Positions 54,363 to 63,165 of a stretch of DNA of 64,000 nucleotides are shown here, piece after piece (the first letter of the stretch is position 1; the number at the start of each line of letters is the position of its first letter). The position numbers and the translations under genes were made by a program. Origin of the DNA: Nitrososphaerota archaeon (GTDB lineage Archaea; Thermoproteota; Nitrososphaeria; Nitrososphaerales; UBA183); contig JAFMAA010000002.1 in the NCBI GenBank assembly GCA_029785235.1, positions 247,712-311,711 on the forward strand, written 5' to 3'. Below the pieces are notes generated by a model, which made no database searches, was not told where the DNA came from, and worked only from the letters and a program-made list of their open reading frames with translations.

Positions 54363-54792
54363 CTCCCAGCTCGGGCGGTCCGGAGCGAGGCTGCTCTATC
54401 AGCGCCAGGAGAGCCTTCGGGTCGTTTATGCGGCGCTTCATGCGCGTCGAGCGCTTCGGCCTAACAGGAGCCCCGGGGAACGAGAACGTTGCTACGTTCG
54501 TCTCTTCTGTGTACCCCCCGTCGGGGCAGTCGTCGAAGCTCCCGATCATGTATCTGATGCCGACGGGGCTGTCGACGCTCACCCAGTACACACGCGACCC
54601 TGAGAGGCCCGGTGCCTCTTCGTCCCATATGATGTGCACGTTCCAGTTGTCGTGCTTCTCGACCGCTCTCGCAGCATCGACTATCTGGTCGGCGCGCTCA
54701 GCTATCATCTTCTTCAGGAACGCGACGATGGCTGGAGTCAGCCGCTCCCTGTAATCCTCCAACGGCGTTACCGTCACGCTGCCGGGGTCCAT
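54340..54792 (-). CDS. Hypothetical protein, 150 aa
   Basis: Helical N-terminal half (VAFLKKMIAERADQIVDAAR) and a beta-rich second half (NVHIIWDEEAPGLSGSRVYW). A basic loop near the C-terminus (KRSTRMKRRINDPKAL) may contact nucleic acid. ATG 54792. No family is recognised. Confidence 0.6.
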   Translation of the reverse strand: MDPGSVTVTPLEDYRERLTPAIVAFLKKMIAERADQIVDAARAVEKHDNWNVHIIWDEEAPGLSGSRVYWVSVDSPVGIRYMIGSFDDCPDGGYTEETNVATFSFPGAPVRPKRSTRMKRRINDPKALLALIEQPRSGPPELGVMAQARR

Positions 54793-54882
54793 GCATCTGA
54801 TGGCCGGCCAGTGATTTAACGGCAGCCGCCCGCCGCGCCGGCATGCCAGCCCGCGTTTTATTCTCGGGGAGCGCCTGCTTGA

Positions 54883-55425
54883 GTGAACAAGCAGGAGCTG
54901 GCGCCGCAGTGGTTTGGAGCGCTTATGAAGACATGGGACCGGTTGGAGCCGACACTCGAGGGAAGGCGGGAGTTCGGCGCCTGCCTTGCGAGGCTGGGGT
55001 TCAGCCGGGCGGAGTCCGGCTGCTTCAAAGACGCCTACACGAGCTCAGACGGCCTGCTGGTCATGAAGTGGGACATGTGCCCGGACCCCGACAAGACGGA
55101 GGAGCATGCCTGGACGGAATTCGTGACCTGGAGGAACTCGGCGCCGCGGAAGCGAGCGCACCTGGCCCCGGTGATCAGGTACCACAACGGCCTGATACTC
55201 CAGAAGAGGGTGAAGGCATGCAACGACAGGTGCGGGAAGAAGCTGGAAGCGATGTCGCTGGCGTCCAAGTTGAAGATATCGCACTGGTACCACCACGGCC
55301 ACCTTGGCAGCGGTATCATGTTCTTTGACTACGACGACATCGGCCTGATCGCTGATGACGTGACAGAGCTGTCGGCCCTCGTTGCCGCTACGCGCCCGCA
55401 GGGGAATAACGGCCTAACCTGTTAG
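54883..55425 (+). CDS. Kinase-like (phage-type) protein
   Basis: The N-lobe pattern GCFKDAYTSSDGLLVMKWDM, with a Lys at the expected place, an acidic helix (TEEHAWTEFVTWRNSAPRKR) and HLAPVIRYHNGLILQKRVK are like small viral and phage protein-kinase-fold proteins. HHGHLGSGIMFFDYDDIGLI near the end resembles their catalytic/metal loop (H-x-G-N-x-G ... D-Y-D). GTG 54883 is 25 bases after GTTTTATTC. Substrate unknown; activity uncertain. Confidence 0.5.
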   Translation: MNKQELAPQWFGALMKTWDRLEPTLEGRREFGACLARLGFSRAESGCFKDAYTSSDGLLVMKWDMCPDPDKTEEHAWTEFVTWRNSAPRKRAHLAPVIRYHNGLILQKRVKACNDRCGKKLEAMSLASKLKISHWYHHGHLGSGIMFFDYDDIGLIADDVTELSALVAATRPQGNNGLTC

Positions 55426-55637
55426 GGACAAATCCCCTGGATTGGGCTCCGATTATGATTTAGAACCCAAATCTCGTTTGGATTCGCATGAAAAGCACAA
55501 TCAGCGGCCCGGCTTGTGCTTTGTCCGACTCGCCAGCGGGTATCTCTCGCGGCGCCTGGGACAACCCGGCCTGCGGCTCCTCATATTCTAACTTCCAAGA
55601 GGCGGCGCGCCTCTGCTGCAACGCCAGGCATGCGCCT
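55426..55637. other. Intergenic gap
   Basis: A TATA-like GATTTAG near 55458 precedes an ATG at 55488 whose frame runs into the antisense of the next gene; its sequence is low in protein-like character. Otherwise nothing is seen. Confidence 0.3.
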
Positions 55638-56393
55638 TCAGCCTGTTGTCCCCCTCCCGGAGTCCAGGAGGAACACGCACTTGTCGTCCCCCTTCGCCCG
55701 GCACTCGACCTCTTTCATGTGGAACTGCCTCCTGGTCGTAGGCTCCATGAACCCCGTCAGCATCCCTCTCATGAAGCTGCAGATCCCCTTGGACGCCTTC
55801 CGCTCCCCGCACTCGAAGCAGTCAGCCACGGTTATGCTGGCGCGGTCGGGCGCGAGCTCCGTGACCCCCCAGCCCGCCGCCGAAAACAGCTCCAGCGCGT
55901 ACCCCAGGGTGCTGACGAGCTTCTCGGCGCCGACGACGTCGGTGAGGAACCTGATGAAGTCGCTGCCATAGGCGTACCCGCTGTTGTAGAGCAGCGTGTC
56001 GCCCTCCCTCCCGAGCATGGACCTGATCCCCGAGAAGACGCCCATGATCGCCTTTTGCCGCATCAACACCACCCTCTCGCCGCCCCAGACCACCGGGAAC
56101 GTCAGCGTGTCGACAAGCACGCTGTCCTTCCCCGCTGCCACCCTGACGTCCGTCACCCCCTTTATCCCTCTCAGTGCGCCTTCGAGGCGCTCTGGCGTGG
56201 CTCCGGCCCCGTCGACCACCGCGAACGCGTTGAAAACCACAGTGTTGCGCTTTACGCGATACATGTTGGCCTGCTCGATGCTGACGCCCGTCTTGAGGAC
56301 GGCTGCATGGATGTCGGCTGCAGATACTATGCGGTCGTCTATCACGACGAGAACCTGCACGTGTTTGGTGTTGCGCTGGTAGCGTCCCAGCAT
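55638..56393 (-). CDS. V4R-domain protein
   Basis: The last 150 residues match the V4R (4-vinyl reductase) domain: YGSDFIRFLTDVVGAEKLVS, CFECGERKASKGICSFMRGM and FHMKEVECRAKGDDKCVFLL, with the conserved cysteines that bind small hydrophobic ligands or metals. The N-terminal 90 residues form a ferredoxin-like or ACT-type alpha/beta part. ATG 56393 is preceded at 3 bases by GGAGGT; the start with a leader of 60 bases or more is unusual here. Confidence 0.75.
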   Translation of the reverse strand: MLGRYQRNTKHVQVLVVIDDRIVSAADIHAAVLKTGVSIEQANMYRVKRNTVVFNAFAVVDGAGATPERLEGALRGIKGVTDVRVAAGKDSVLVDTLTFPVVWGGERVVLMRQKAIMGVFSGIRSMLGREGDTLLYNSGYAYGSDFIRFLTDVVGAEKLVSTLGYALELFSAAGWGVTELAPDRASITVADCFECGERKASKGICSFMRGMLTGFMEPTTRRQFHMKEVECRAKGDDKCVFLLDSGRGTTG

Positions 56394-56548
56394 TACCTCC
56401 TTTGGCAGTTTGTCCAGTGGCTTCTCACATGGCCGGAAGCCGGAAGTTCCTCTTAAAGAATTTCGGTAATATTTAACCCTCATGAGACGTGCACAAGATG
56501 CCATGAGACGGTCGGGTCTGCTTATATTATCGGACGCCCCCGTAGTGC

Positions 56549-56905
56549 ATGTGCTGGCGTAACACTCTCGGCATGCGCATCATGCACGCCACACGACGAC
56601 TCGACAGGCGGAACAGGATGTGGAAGGCGTCGGTGGCATATTTCGCCTGTGGCGTTATGTCCGTGGCAGTGCCAGGGGCTACCGCGGTAGTCCTCGCCTG
56701 CTTCGGGGCCGGGGCGCTCTTCTATTACATGGGCCGTCCCCGCAGCAAGAGACCAGGCGGTCCGTCCCTCAGCGTCCCCTTCGCCAGGTTCATGCAGACG
56801 GTGGAGGAGGGCCCAGAGCCTGTCGGCACCTGGGTCGCGCCTGACCCCTACCACCGATACGTCCACAAGGTCGAGTACGTCGGCCTGATCGACAGCCAGT
56901 GGTGA
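56549..56905 (+). CDS. Small membrane protein, 118 aa
   Basis: A basic N-terminus, two adjacent hydrophobic segments (ASVAYFACGVMSVAVPGATA and VVLACFGAGALFYYMG) and a soluble C-terminal half with PYHRYVHKVEYVGLID. The TATA box CTTATATTATC is 25 bases before ATG 56549. No family is recognised. Confidence 0.55.
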   Translation: MCWRNTLGMRIMHATRRLDRRNRMWKASVAYFACGVMSVAVPGATAVVLACFGAGALFYYMGRPRSKRPGGPSLSVPFARFMQTVEEGPEPVGTWVAPDPYHRYVHKVEYVGLIDSQW

Positions 56906-56958
56906 AGCCCCTGGGTTCTGCCCAAGGCGCTTAAATCGTCAATGATGAGTATGATGTA

Positions 56959-57051
56959 ATGGCGCGGCAAAGAGGGGCCTACTGTTTTTCGCACGTTGAC
57001 GACATCGACGGCATCTGCCCCGCGGCTTTAATATTCGGCGGGGGATGGTAG
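56959..57051 (+). pseudogene. Truncated DHH-family phosphoesterase fragment
   Basis: 30 codons from ATG 56959, 25 bases after CTTAAATCG, read GAYCFSHVDDIDGICPAALI, the N-terminal metal-binding motif of archaeal DHH phosphoesterases (SH-x-D-x-DG). A stop follows immediately. The gene is broken and its 3' part contains the TATA box of the next gene. Confidence 0.6.
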
Positions 57052-57054
57052 CCG

Positions 57055-57534
57055 ATGGCCACGAGTCAGGAGAACAGGAGCATCGGCACCGTGGCTGATG
57101 TTGCCATGAGGCCTGTACCTGCCACGGTCTACCAGATCGTGATAAGCGACAGCGTCATGGACTCGCTGCACGGCATCAACAGGGACATCGCCGAGCTCTA
57201 CATCCCCGCCTACAAGGTTGCCTTCAACATCGCCGCCGGGGGCCGCCTGACGGTCATCAGGGACGTGGACCCGGCCAGGTACCGCCGGGCGATGGTGTTG
57301 AAGAGGCTGAAGGCATACCCGGGCTTGGTCAATCTTCTCATGGCGTACCTTGATGCCGAGGACAAGATAGTAAAGAACTACGGCACAGCTCTCAAGGTGA
57401 GGCTGGCCCGCAGATGCCAACGCACGGTCATGTCTCCTAGGACGAAGATCGCTTTGGAAGACGCAAAGGCGCTAGAGAGGTTAATGACGGCCTCTCGAAA
57501 GCGAAGGCCCCGGAGCATACAAGCGAGTTTGTGA
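57055..57534 (+). CDS. Hypothetical protein, 159 aa
   Basis: Alpha/beta protein (VYQIVISDSVMDSLHGINRD, then NIAAGGRLTVIRDVDPARYR) with a basic C-terminal helix (KALERLMTASRKRRPRS). TATA CTTTAATATTC is 25 bases before ATG 57055 and lies within the broken DHH fragment. No family is recognised. Confidence 0.6.
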   Translation: MATSQENRSIGTVADVAMRPVPATVYQIVISDSVMDSLHGINRDIAELYIPAYKVAFNIAAGGRLTVIRDVDPARYRRAMVLKRLKAYPGLVNLLMAYLDAEDKIVKNYGTALKVRLARRCQRTVMSPRTKIALEDAKALERLMTASRKRRPRSIQASL

Positions 57535-57538
57535 GACT

Positions 57539-58192
57539 GTGAGAAAGGCTGCCCCAGCGGCCATGGCCATCCTGCTCGCCATCTGCAGCTCCACCGCGGC
57601 CCTTCTGTTGGACAGGCGTGCACCTGGCACGTCATCACCCTGGCCGGTCGTGCAAGCACCATACTCGGGGACCAGATACAGCGTGGTCGACCTGCCGGCG
57701 AGCTATGGGGACCCGTGACAGCCTCTCAACGACCAGCAGGTGCAGCAAGCTGAGCTCAGCATGCTCAACTCTTCAGGTGCGGCCGCGATCAGGATAGACC
57801 TGGGGTATGGCCCGTGGTTCCAGGGGAACCAGACCGAGATCGGGCTGATGACGTCGTACATCCAGGGTCTGAGATCGTACAACAGGACGCTCGTGATAGC
57901 CGACGTGGCGTCGGAGACCTACAGTGGCGCCGGGAACCAGCCTAGCTGGGCTCAGTTCCAGGCGGACTGGGTGCAGCGGGTGACACGCTCGCGGCTCTGT
58001 ATCACTCGGCGTACTACAACTGGCTCGCCAACTTTCGAGCTGGGCGCAGACGGAGAGGGTCAGCTGCGTCTTCCCGTTCTACACGCAGTACTTCGCCTCT
58101 TACTCTCTTCCGACGTCCCCGTTGGCGCTCGCCCAGGCGCTCCTCAACGACAGACCCCGGTGTCCTACGAGTTCCGGAGCTTTGCGACCTAA
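57539..58192 (+). pseudogene. Secreted glycosidase-like protein, inactivated
   Basis: From GTG 57539 a signal peptide (AAPAAMAILLAICSSTAALL) leads into a secreted domain. A TGA stop at 57716-57718 interrupts an otherwise continuous frame (ASYGDP, stop, QPLNDQQVQQAELSMLN). The part IRIDLGYGPWFQGNQ to SETYSGAGNQPSWAQFQADW looks like a TIM-barrel glycosidase. Near 57985 the protein-like frame shifts (DTLAALYHSAYYNWLANF) and shifts again near 58035 (SSWAQTERVSCVFPFYTQYF). One stop and two frameshifts: a decayed gene. Confidence 0.6.
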
Positions 58193-58505
58193 TGCGTGAT
58201 TAATCGCACCTGCTTACGATTACAGGGCTGTTTCCTGCCTCCGTTGGCGTAGCAGAGCCCGAAAACACGGTCAGACACCATGAATACATATAGTACCATG
58301 TTGGGCGCCTCGAACCCCGTCCCGTGCAGAGGCGGGTGCCTGGCGGTTTGCATCGGCCCCCTGGTGCCATGCGTGGCAGCCGGGAGGTCTCCAGGGTTTT
58401 TGTTTTTTCTAATTTGCCATCCCACGCTTATATCGCATGGAGCCGCACGCGGGCTCACGTGCACGGACGACTGCCGGCATGGGCACGGCCAGGCCTCGTC
58501 GAGAG
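58193..58505. other. Intergenic region without supported gene
   Basis: Contains no tRNA or clear frame with promoter; a plus-strand frame from about 58437 is the reverse of the membrane gene and has a TATA box only 8 bases from its ATG. Confidence 0.35.
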
Positions 58506-59024
58506 TCAATAACGGGTCCTGACCGCGCCTGCGGGCGCCCATTGACGGAGCAGAAGAGGGCATGCGATGCCAGGGTTGACGCCAGATACCTGGCCTCCCT
58601 CTCCCGCCACGGCTGCCAGCGCGCCTTCAAAGCCGGCGCCAATCATGGAGGGTGGTTCCAACGACACCCAGACGCAGGGACACCCGTCACCGCCAGACGC
58701 CAGAGCCGGGCAGGCGCCTGGGTGGCGTCCCCCTGCGGTACCCGGCGGGGATGCCCCGGGAGCCTTGTGCACCCGCACGTTGAACGGGGACGTCACGAAC
58801 ACGGCGACCACCACGGCGGCCATGTACACGAACGAAATCCACACCCCGGCATAGAACACGTCGATCAACAACGACTCCTTCCCTACTACCCTCCCTGGAG
58901 GTAACATGAAGTAGATCATGCCGCCTATGCATGCCATGAGAACAGCGGCGAGTATGCTCCACATGAAGTACGCGGGGGTCCCTTTGTCCATGCCGCCGGC
59001 CCACCCACGCTGCAGTAGAAGCAC
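58506..59024 (-). CDS. Two-helix membrane protein
   Basis: 172 residues. Two hydrophobic segments (MWSILAAVLMACIGGMIYFM and AGVWISFVYMAAVVVAVFVT) are followed by a Gly/Pro/Ala-rich tail without clear structure. GTG 59024 is 22-25 bases after CTTTTAATG. The low-complexity tail may reflect a shifted frame, so its real end is uncertain. Confidence 0.45.
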   Translation of the reverse strand: MLLLQRGWAGGMDKGTPAYFMWSILAAVLMACIGGMIYFMLPPGRVVGKESLLIDVFYAGVWISFVYMAAVVVAVFVTSPFNVRVHKAPGASPPGTAGGRHPGACPALASGGDGCPCVWVSLEPPSMIGAGFEGALAAVAGEGGQVSGVNPGIACPLLLRQWAPAGAVRTRY

Positions 59025-59104
59025 CCATGAGAACAGGGGAGACCATTAAAAGCGGACCCCACAACAGCGCCCTGCCAGGCGCAGACTGGACGGCGAATGC
59101 GGCG

Positions 59105-59308
59105 CTACCGCGGCGCTTTGGCCGCGCCCCGCTGCTTCCTGCTCAGCTCTGCGATGACCGCTTGCGTGCTCTCATCCTTCTCTTCTTGCGAGAGCGCGGC
59201 CCACCCCGAACACATGTAGAGTATCACGCTCTTGTTGGCCTCTGCCAGCCGCTGCATCTCTGGGTCCATGGCGCTTTGGCTTGCGTACCGGTCGCTGCCC
59301 TCGCACAT
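59105..59308 (-). CDS. Small hypothetical protein, 67 aa
   Basis: Helical and charged (DPEMQRLAEANKSVILYMCS, then QEEKDESTQAVIAELSRKQR). ATG 59308 is 24 bases after CTTTTATTG. No family is recognised. Confidence 0.5.
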   Translation of the reverse strand: MCEGSDRYASQSAMDPEMQRLAEANKSVILYMCSGWAALSQEEKDESTQAVIAELSRKQRGAAKAPR

Positions 59309-59489
59309 GCCATTGATAAGGCCTGCCACAATAAAAGCGCGCTCCGGCCCCGTTCTCCCTGGGGTACTAGCAGACAGAATCGCACTTGTTAAGCTCGGCC
59401 GCGCTCGTAACAGTTAACGCCCGTCAACAGCTGAGGCCTCTGGGTCGCGCCGACCCCGTCTTTTATTGCTGGCCGACGTCAACACCTGC

Positions 59490-60014
59490 TTGAGCGCCGG
59501 CAAGGAGATTGAAACCAAGGTGCGCATATCCATGGTCCCGGAAGCCCTTGCGGCGGTCCCCTTCGAGGAGGCGCTCGAGACAGACGAGTACTTCTTCACC
59601 CCCGAAACCGCAGAGAAGGGCATGCTGTACCTCCGGATCAGGACCAGGGACGGAAGGAAGGAGCTAGAGCTGAAGGAGATCACGTCCATAGGCGATATCT
59701 ACAAGGCAGACGAGACCAGATACGAGCTGGGCGCCGAGTACGAGGCCCTGAAGTTCATCCTGGGACGGGTCCTCCCTGTCGACATCACCGTCAAGAAGGT
59801 GAGGAAGACGTACGTGTTCAACGACTGCAAGGTCACCGTCGACGACGTAGAAGGGATCGGCCTGTACCTCGAGGTCGAAGGCCCAGAGGCGATGATCCCG
59901 GAGACGATTGCAAAGCTCCGTGTCGACCCTGCCGACGTGGATACCGACGGCGGGTACGCCCAGATGATGCTGAAGAAGCAGGGCCTCCCTCACATACCGC
60001 CTCGGCGACGCTGA
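59490..60014 (+). CDS. CYTH-domain protein (class IV adenylate cyclase / triphosphatase type)
   Basis: The beta-tunnel signature is complete: KEIETKVRIS (E-x-E-x-K), LYLRIRTRDGRKELELKE, KKVRKTYVF and VDDVEGIGLYLEVEGPEA. CYTH enzymes act on triphosphates (thiamine triphosphate, inorganic triphosphate) or make cyclic nucleotides. 174 residues, normal. TTG 59490 is 25 bases after CTTTTATTG. Confidence 0.85.
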   Translation: MSAGKEIETKVRISMVPEALAAVPFEEALETDEYFFTPETAEKGMLYLRIRTRDGRKELELKEITSIGDIYKADETRYELGAEYEALKFILGRVLPVDITVKKVRKTYVFNDCKVTVDDVEGIGLYLEVEGPEAMIPETIAKLRVDPADVDTDGGYAQMMLKKQGLPHIPPRRR

Positions 60015-60242
60015 ACACCATACACCCAGGATCAGCCCCCGATCGCCCAAAGGAGGACGATCAGATCCTGCTGCCCGTTGTTTGTCGTGATTTGCGCCTC
60101 ATTTTAGCCCCAGAATCCCCCTACCGGGGCTATAACATGCCCTGACAGGCAGACCCAGCTCTCACATGGTCATATTCTCCCGTCAGACTGGCAAACCAGC
60201 CAGAAACATGGCCACGACCAGCATGCCGCCCCACGGAGCGCT
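60015..60242. other. Intergenic gap
   Basis: TTTTAGCCCC at 60100 and GGGGCTATAACAT at 60126 are the only promoter-like features; GGGGC and GCCCC could pair as a small hairpin. No gene is supported. Confidence 0.3.
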
Positions 60243-60377
60243 TCAGCCGATCACTATCTCTTCCCGCTGCCGTTCATACCCGCAATTTGCGCACATGCCG
60301 CCGTGCTTGTCTATGCTCTTGTGCACGAGCTCGCAGTCGTCCTCGTCTTCCTTCCGCATGCTGGCATACGCGTTCAT
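60243..60377 (-). CDS. Small zinc-binding protein, 44 aa
   Basis: MNAYASMRKEDEDDCELVHK then HGGMCANCGYERQ gives C, H and CxxC, a plausible zinc site. The GCTTTTC box lies about 30 bases upstream of ATG 60377. Function unknown. Confidence 0.4.
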   Translation of the reverse strand: MNAYASMRKEDEDDCELVHKSIDKHGGMCANCGYERQREEIVIG

Positions 60378-60450
60378 AGATGACCGCACATGTAGGCCCT
60401 GGAAGTTGAAAAGCGCCCATCCGCAGAGCTGCAAACCCACGCCCGCCCGG

Positions 60451-60579
60451 TCAGACGAGCACGGCCAGGATGATGAGCACCTCGATGTGCTGGCCTCCAA
60501 AGCCCACGACGGAGATGGCTACCTTGCTCGTAGAAACGTCGACTTTGAACGTGAACCAGCTCTTCAGCGCCTTCAGCAT
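60451..60579 (-). CDS. Small peptide with C-terminal membrane helix
   Basis: 42 residues: MLKALKSWFTFKVDVSTSKV then a hydrophobic C-terminus HIEVLIILAVLV. A CATTATGG box is about 22 bases before ATG 60579. It may be a tail-anchored peptide. Low confidence because it is short. Confidence 0.35.
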   Translation of the reverse strand: MLKALKSWFTFKVDVSTSKVAISVVGFGGQHIEVLIILAVLV

Positions 60580-60647
60580 CGAAAGGGCTCGAGTCCCATA
60601 ATGGTTCGAGCCTCTCCAGGGCCCACATGGGTGCAACAGACGCCAGA

Positions 60648-60908
60648 CTACCGTTGCGCAGGGACCCATAGGTACCTCGCCAGCGAGACAACGCTGACCA
60701 GGAGAAGGCCTACGCATGCGAGATTAAACGTCCAAATCGAATCGCCAGCGACCGCCCGGCCGCAAATCTGAGCCATTTGGAACGGTAGCGGGTAGCATGA
60801 CCACGTGGCCTTCACCACCGCCAAGTCCCAGAATACTGCCTGGGAGAGCCCGAGGGCGTAGGCGCTGACCAATGCCCCAGTGACAGACAGTAATACCCCG
60901 AGCCTCAA
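60648..60908 (-). CDS. Small membrane protein, 86 aa
   Basis: Two or three hydrophobic segments (LGVLLSVTGALVSAYALGLS and TFNLACVGLLLVSVVSLARY). The TTG start overlaps the upstream stop (TTGA), so it is expressed with the larger membrane protein before it. No family is recognised. Confidence 0.5.
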   Translation of the reverse strand: MRLGVLLSVTGALVSAYALGLSQAVFWDLAVVKATWSCYPLPFQMAQICGRAVAGDSIWTFNLACVGLLLVSVVSLARYLWVPAQR

Positions 60909-61384
60909 ATTGCTCGCCCTCCCAGACGACTGCTGACCTGGCGGCGAAGATACACCGCGACCCCCAGCAGCACGATGACCGGGGCCCAGGCGGCGTAGTA
61001 ATCGAGCGCAAACATGAATGCGAGCGCGTGGTATACAGCCGGAACCTGCACGGCAAGGTGCATGACATGAAAGAACACGTCTACTATGAACGGAAGAGCC
61101 CGGTACGCGGGATAGAGGAGCTCAGAGTTGAATAGCGCCACGAAGGGGGCCCAGAGGAGCGGAGCGGCCAGCGAGCCCACCCCGACAAGCAGGGCTGCCA
61201 GCACCAGGACCCTGCGAGCGACTTCCAGGGGCGGGGCCCTATCCGGGACCACCTCTGCCGTATGGCTCACGATCACCCTCAGGTCGGGCTCGGCCACGGA
61301 TGTCTGGGCTCCGGTGCCCTGGTCGACTACCACGGCTCCAGGAGCTTCCCCGCCCTGTCCAGGGTGAGCGACTTCACCAAGCAT
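60905..61384 (-). CDS. Membrane protein with about three helices, 159 aa
   Basis: A soluble N-terminal 50 residues (EPDLRVIVSHTAEVVPDRAP) precede about three hydrophobic segments (VLVLAALLVGVGSLAAPLLW; PFIVDVFFHVMHLAVQVPAV; WAPVIVLLGVAVYL). ATG 61384 lies 15 bases from a TTTACAG box, closer than usual; GTG 61387 is an alternative. No family is recognised. Confidence 0.55.
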   Translation of the reverse strand: MLGEVAHPGQGGEAPGAVVVDQGTGAQTSVAEPDLRVIVSHTAEVVPDRAPPLEVARRVLVLAALLVGVGSLAAPLLWAPFVALFNSELLYPAYRALPFIVDVFFHVMHLAVQVPAVYHALAFMFALDYYAAWAPVIVLLGVAVYLRRQVSSRLGGRAI

Positions 61385-61676
61385 CACCTGCCGCTGTAAA
61401 GTATGGCGGACCCGACTCCGACGTCTTCCTCTGACAAATCCTGCCCTGCTATCACAAAGACTGGGGCACGCCGCCCTTAAAACGCGGCGGGCACGCCGTC
61501 GTCCCACGGGCGAGATGCCAACGCCGGAGAGCTGCCAAGACAACACCGGACGCCGAACCCTCCAGGCCGCATAGAGGGCCGCGAAAATGACTTCTTTATG
61601 AAAACTGATTCTTTACGAAGACGCAACGAACGGCAGAATAACTCCAACCACCATCGGGCCCCCCGGGGCTACAGCT
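61385..61676. other. Intergenic gap
   Basis: No supported gene. GCCGCCCTTAAAACGCGGCG near 61490 is a near-palindrome around a TTAAAA core, and A+T-rich runs lie around 61580-61625. It may hold a terminator for the ATPase gene or a regulator site. Confidence 0.3.
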
Positions 61677-62894
61677 TCACTGGTCGTTGGTAGCCTTCAG
61701 CCACGCCATGAAGAGGTTGTCCACGAAACCGTATTCCCCCTTCCCACCGTGCCTCAATATCCCCTTTGCCACGAGCATATTGAGGGAATACCCCACTGCT
61801 TCCTTGCCGATGTACTCCTTCGCCGATATCTCGGACGGCCTGACCCCACTGGGGCCGTGCTTCGCGAGCGCCCTCAACACCTTGGTCTGAGACGGTGTGA
61901 GGTCGGACAGGAACTCCCTGAAAGACAGCTCCCCCTGGTTCTTGAGCACAGAGTCCACGACCATCTCCAGGTTCCCCTTTCCCAGCTGCTTCACGCCCTT
62001 CGACTCGAGCTCGCTCCCGAGGAGCTGCAGGTTATACGGGATCCCGCTCGAGACTGCGAGCAGATCAGACCTGAAGTCATGCACAGGATCATCGGCATGC
62101 TTGTCGAACCGGAGCCACGGGAGATACCTGGACAGGAATTCGCCATACTCTTCATCCGAGAACGGCTTCACCTCGCGCAGGAGCAGCTGCTTGTAGAACG
62201 GCGCCTTCTGGCGCGCAACCAGATTCTGCAGCGTCTGCCGGTTCGACCCAGACACAACAATCTTCGTGCGCCTGAAGTCCTCATAGAGGGTCCTGATCAG
62301 ACGTATCATGCTCTCCCCCACCTTCTGGTTCTTCGAACCATAGGAGAGGTCCACCAGCGACGGGAACTCGTCCAGCATCAGCACAGGCAGCCTGCTAGTC
62401 ATCTCCCCCATATGCTCTATCAGCGAGAAGCAGCTCGTGATGGCAGCATCAACGTCATCGCTCTCCCGCCTGACATACGAGACCGACACCTCCATGTCGG
62501 CGACCACCTTGGCCGACAGTTTCAAGCCCTGGAGAAACTTACGCAGCGCCGACTTCCCAGCATCCAGGACCTCTTCCAGCTTGAACCTGACCGGCAACAC
62601 ATCGTTGAACGCTGCGATGGCCGCCCTGTTCATCACCCTGACGAACTCATCGACAGTGCTCGGCGACACCCGCCACACCGACACATATACCGTTGGAACA
62701 TCTTTTTCATCAAGTCTCCTACTGACCTCTTTCAACACACTGGTCTTCCCAATCCTCCTGATACCCGACACAGAAAACCCTAGCTTGTTCTTGGAAGACA
62801 ACTGCTTACAGAGCTCTTCAATAAGCGCCTTCCTGCCAACGAAGTCCTTATCGACTACAGGTGTGAGTGTGAATGGCAACTGGTGTTCGCTCAA
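61677..62894 (-). CDS. Archaeal-type P-loop ATPase (STAND/AAA)
   Basis: 405 residues. Walker A GIRRIGKTSVLK, Walker B LPVLMLDEFPSLVD, a sensor region (KIVVSGSNRQTLQNLV) and a C-terminal winged helix (PSQTKVLRALAKHGPSGVRP) match the archaeal ATPase family (PF01637 type) common on archaeal plasmids and in mobile clusters. ATG 62894 reads from the bidirectional promoter at 62.9 kb. Role unknown; regulation or defence is possible. Confidence 0.8.
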   Translation of the reverse strand: MSEHQLPFTLTPVVDKDFVGRKALIEELCKQLSSKNKLGFSVSGIRRIGKTSVLKEVSRRLDEKDVPTVYVSVWRVSPSTVDEFVRVMNRAAIAAFNDVLPVRFKLEEVLDAGKSALRKFLQGLKLSAKVVADMEVSVSYVRRESDDVDAAITSCFSLIEHMGEMTSRLPVLMLDEFPSLVDLSYGSKNQKVGESMIRLIRTLYEDFRRTKIVVSGSNRQTLQNLVARQKAPFYKQLLLREVKPFSDEEYGEFLSRYLPWLRFDKHADDPVHDFRSDLLAVSSGIPYNLQLLGSELESKGVKQLGKGNLEMVVDSVLKNQGELSFREFLSDLTPSQTKVLRALAKHGPSGVRPSEISAKEYIGKEAVGYSLNMLVAKGILRHGGKGEYGFVDNLFMAWLKATNDQ

Positions 62895-62895
62895 G

Positions 62896-62931
62896 GTTAT
62901 AACATTTAAAGGTTATAAACTTTAAAAGGTC
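62896..62931. promoter_or_regulatory. Tandem-repeat promoter before the ATPase gene
   Basis: AGGTTATAACATTTAAAGG is followed by GGTTATAAACTTTAAAAGG: two near-identical 17-base units, each with TATAA and TTTAAA. The dense double TATA suggests a strong promoter or repressor sites, readable in both directions. Confidence 0.5.
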
Positions 62932-63165
62932 ATGTCCTTCGGACGTACCACGAATGGCCTCCTCTGCCCCGACCAGTTCACGGCGACGATGAGAGGACGC
63001 CGGCCGGAAGTTCTTGAGTCCTTTGCGGATGATATAGAGTCCTGGCCGGCACCCGCAGACCCAGCCATAGGCACGCGCCAAACAACAGACCCATACCCCC
63101 TCGAGCCTGCGTCCACCCATAACACAAAAGCAACCGGGTATATCCTTGGTCATAGGTATGACCAC

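Noticed and set aside
58437..58904. 155-codon plus-strand frame
   Set aside because: TATA box is only 8 bases from the ATG and the frame is the reverse of a membrane protein gene.
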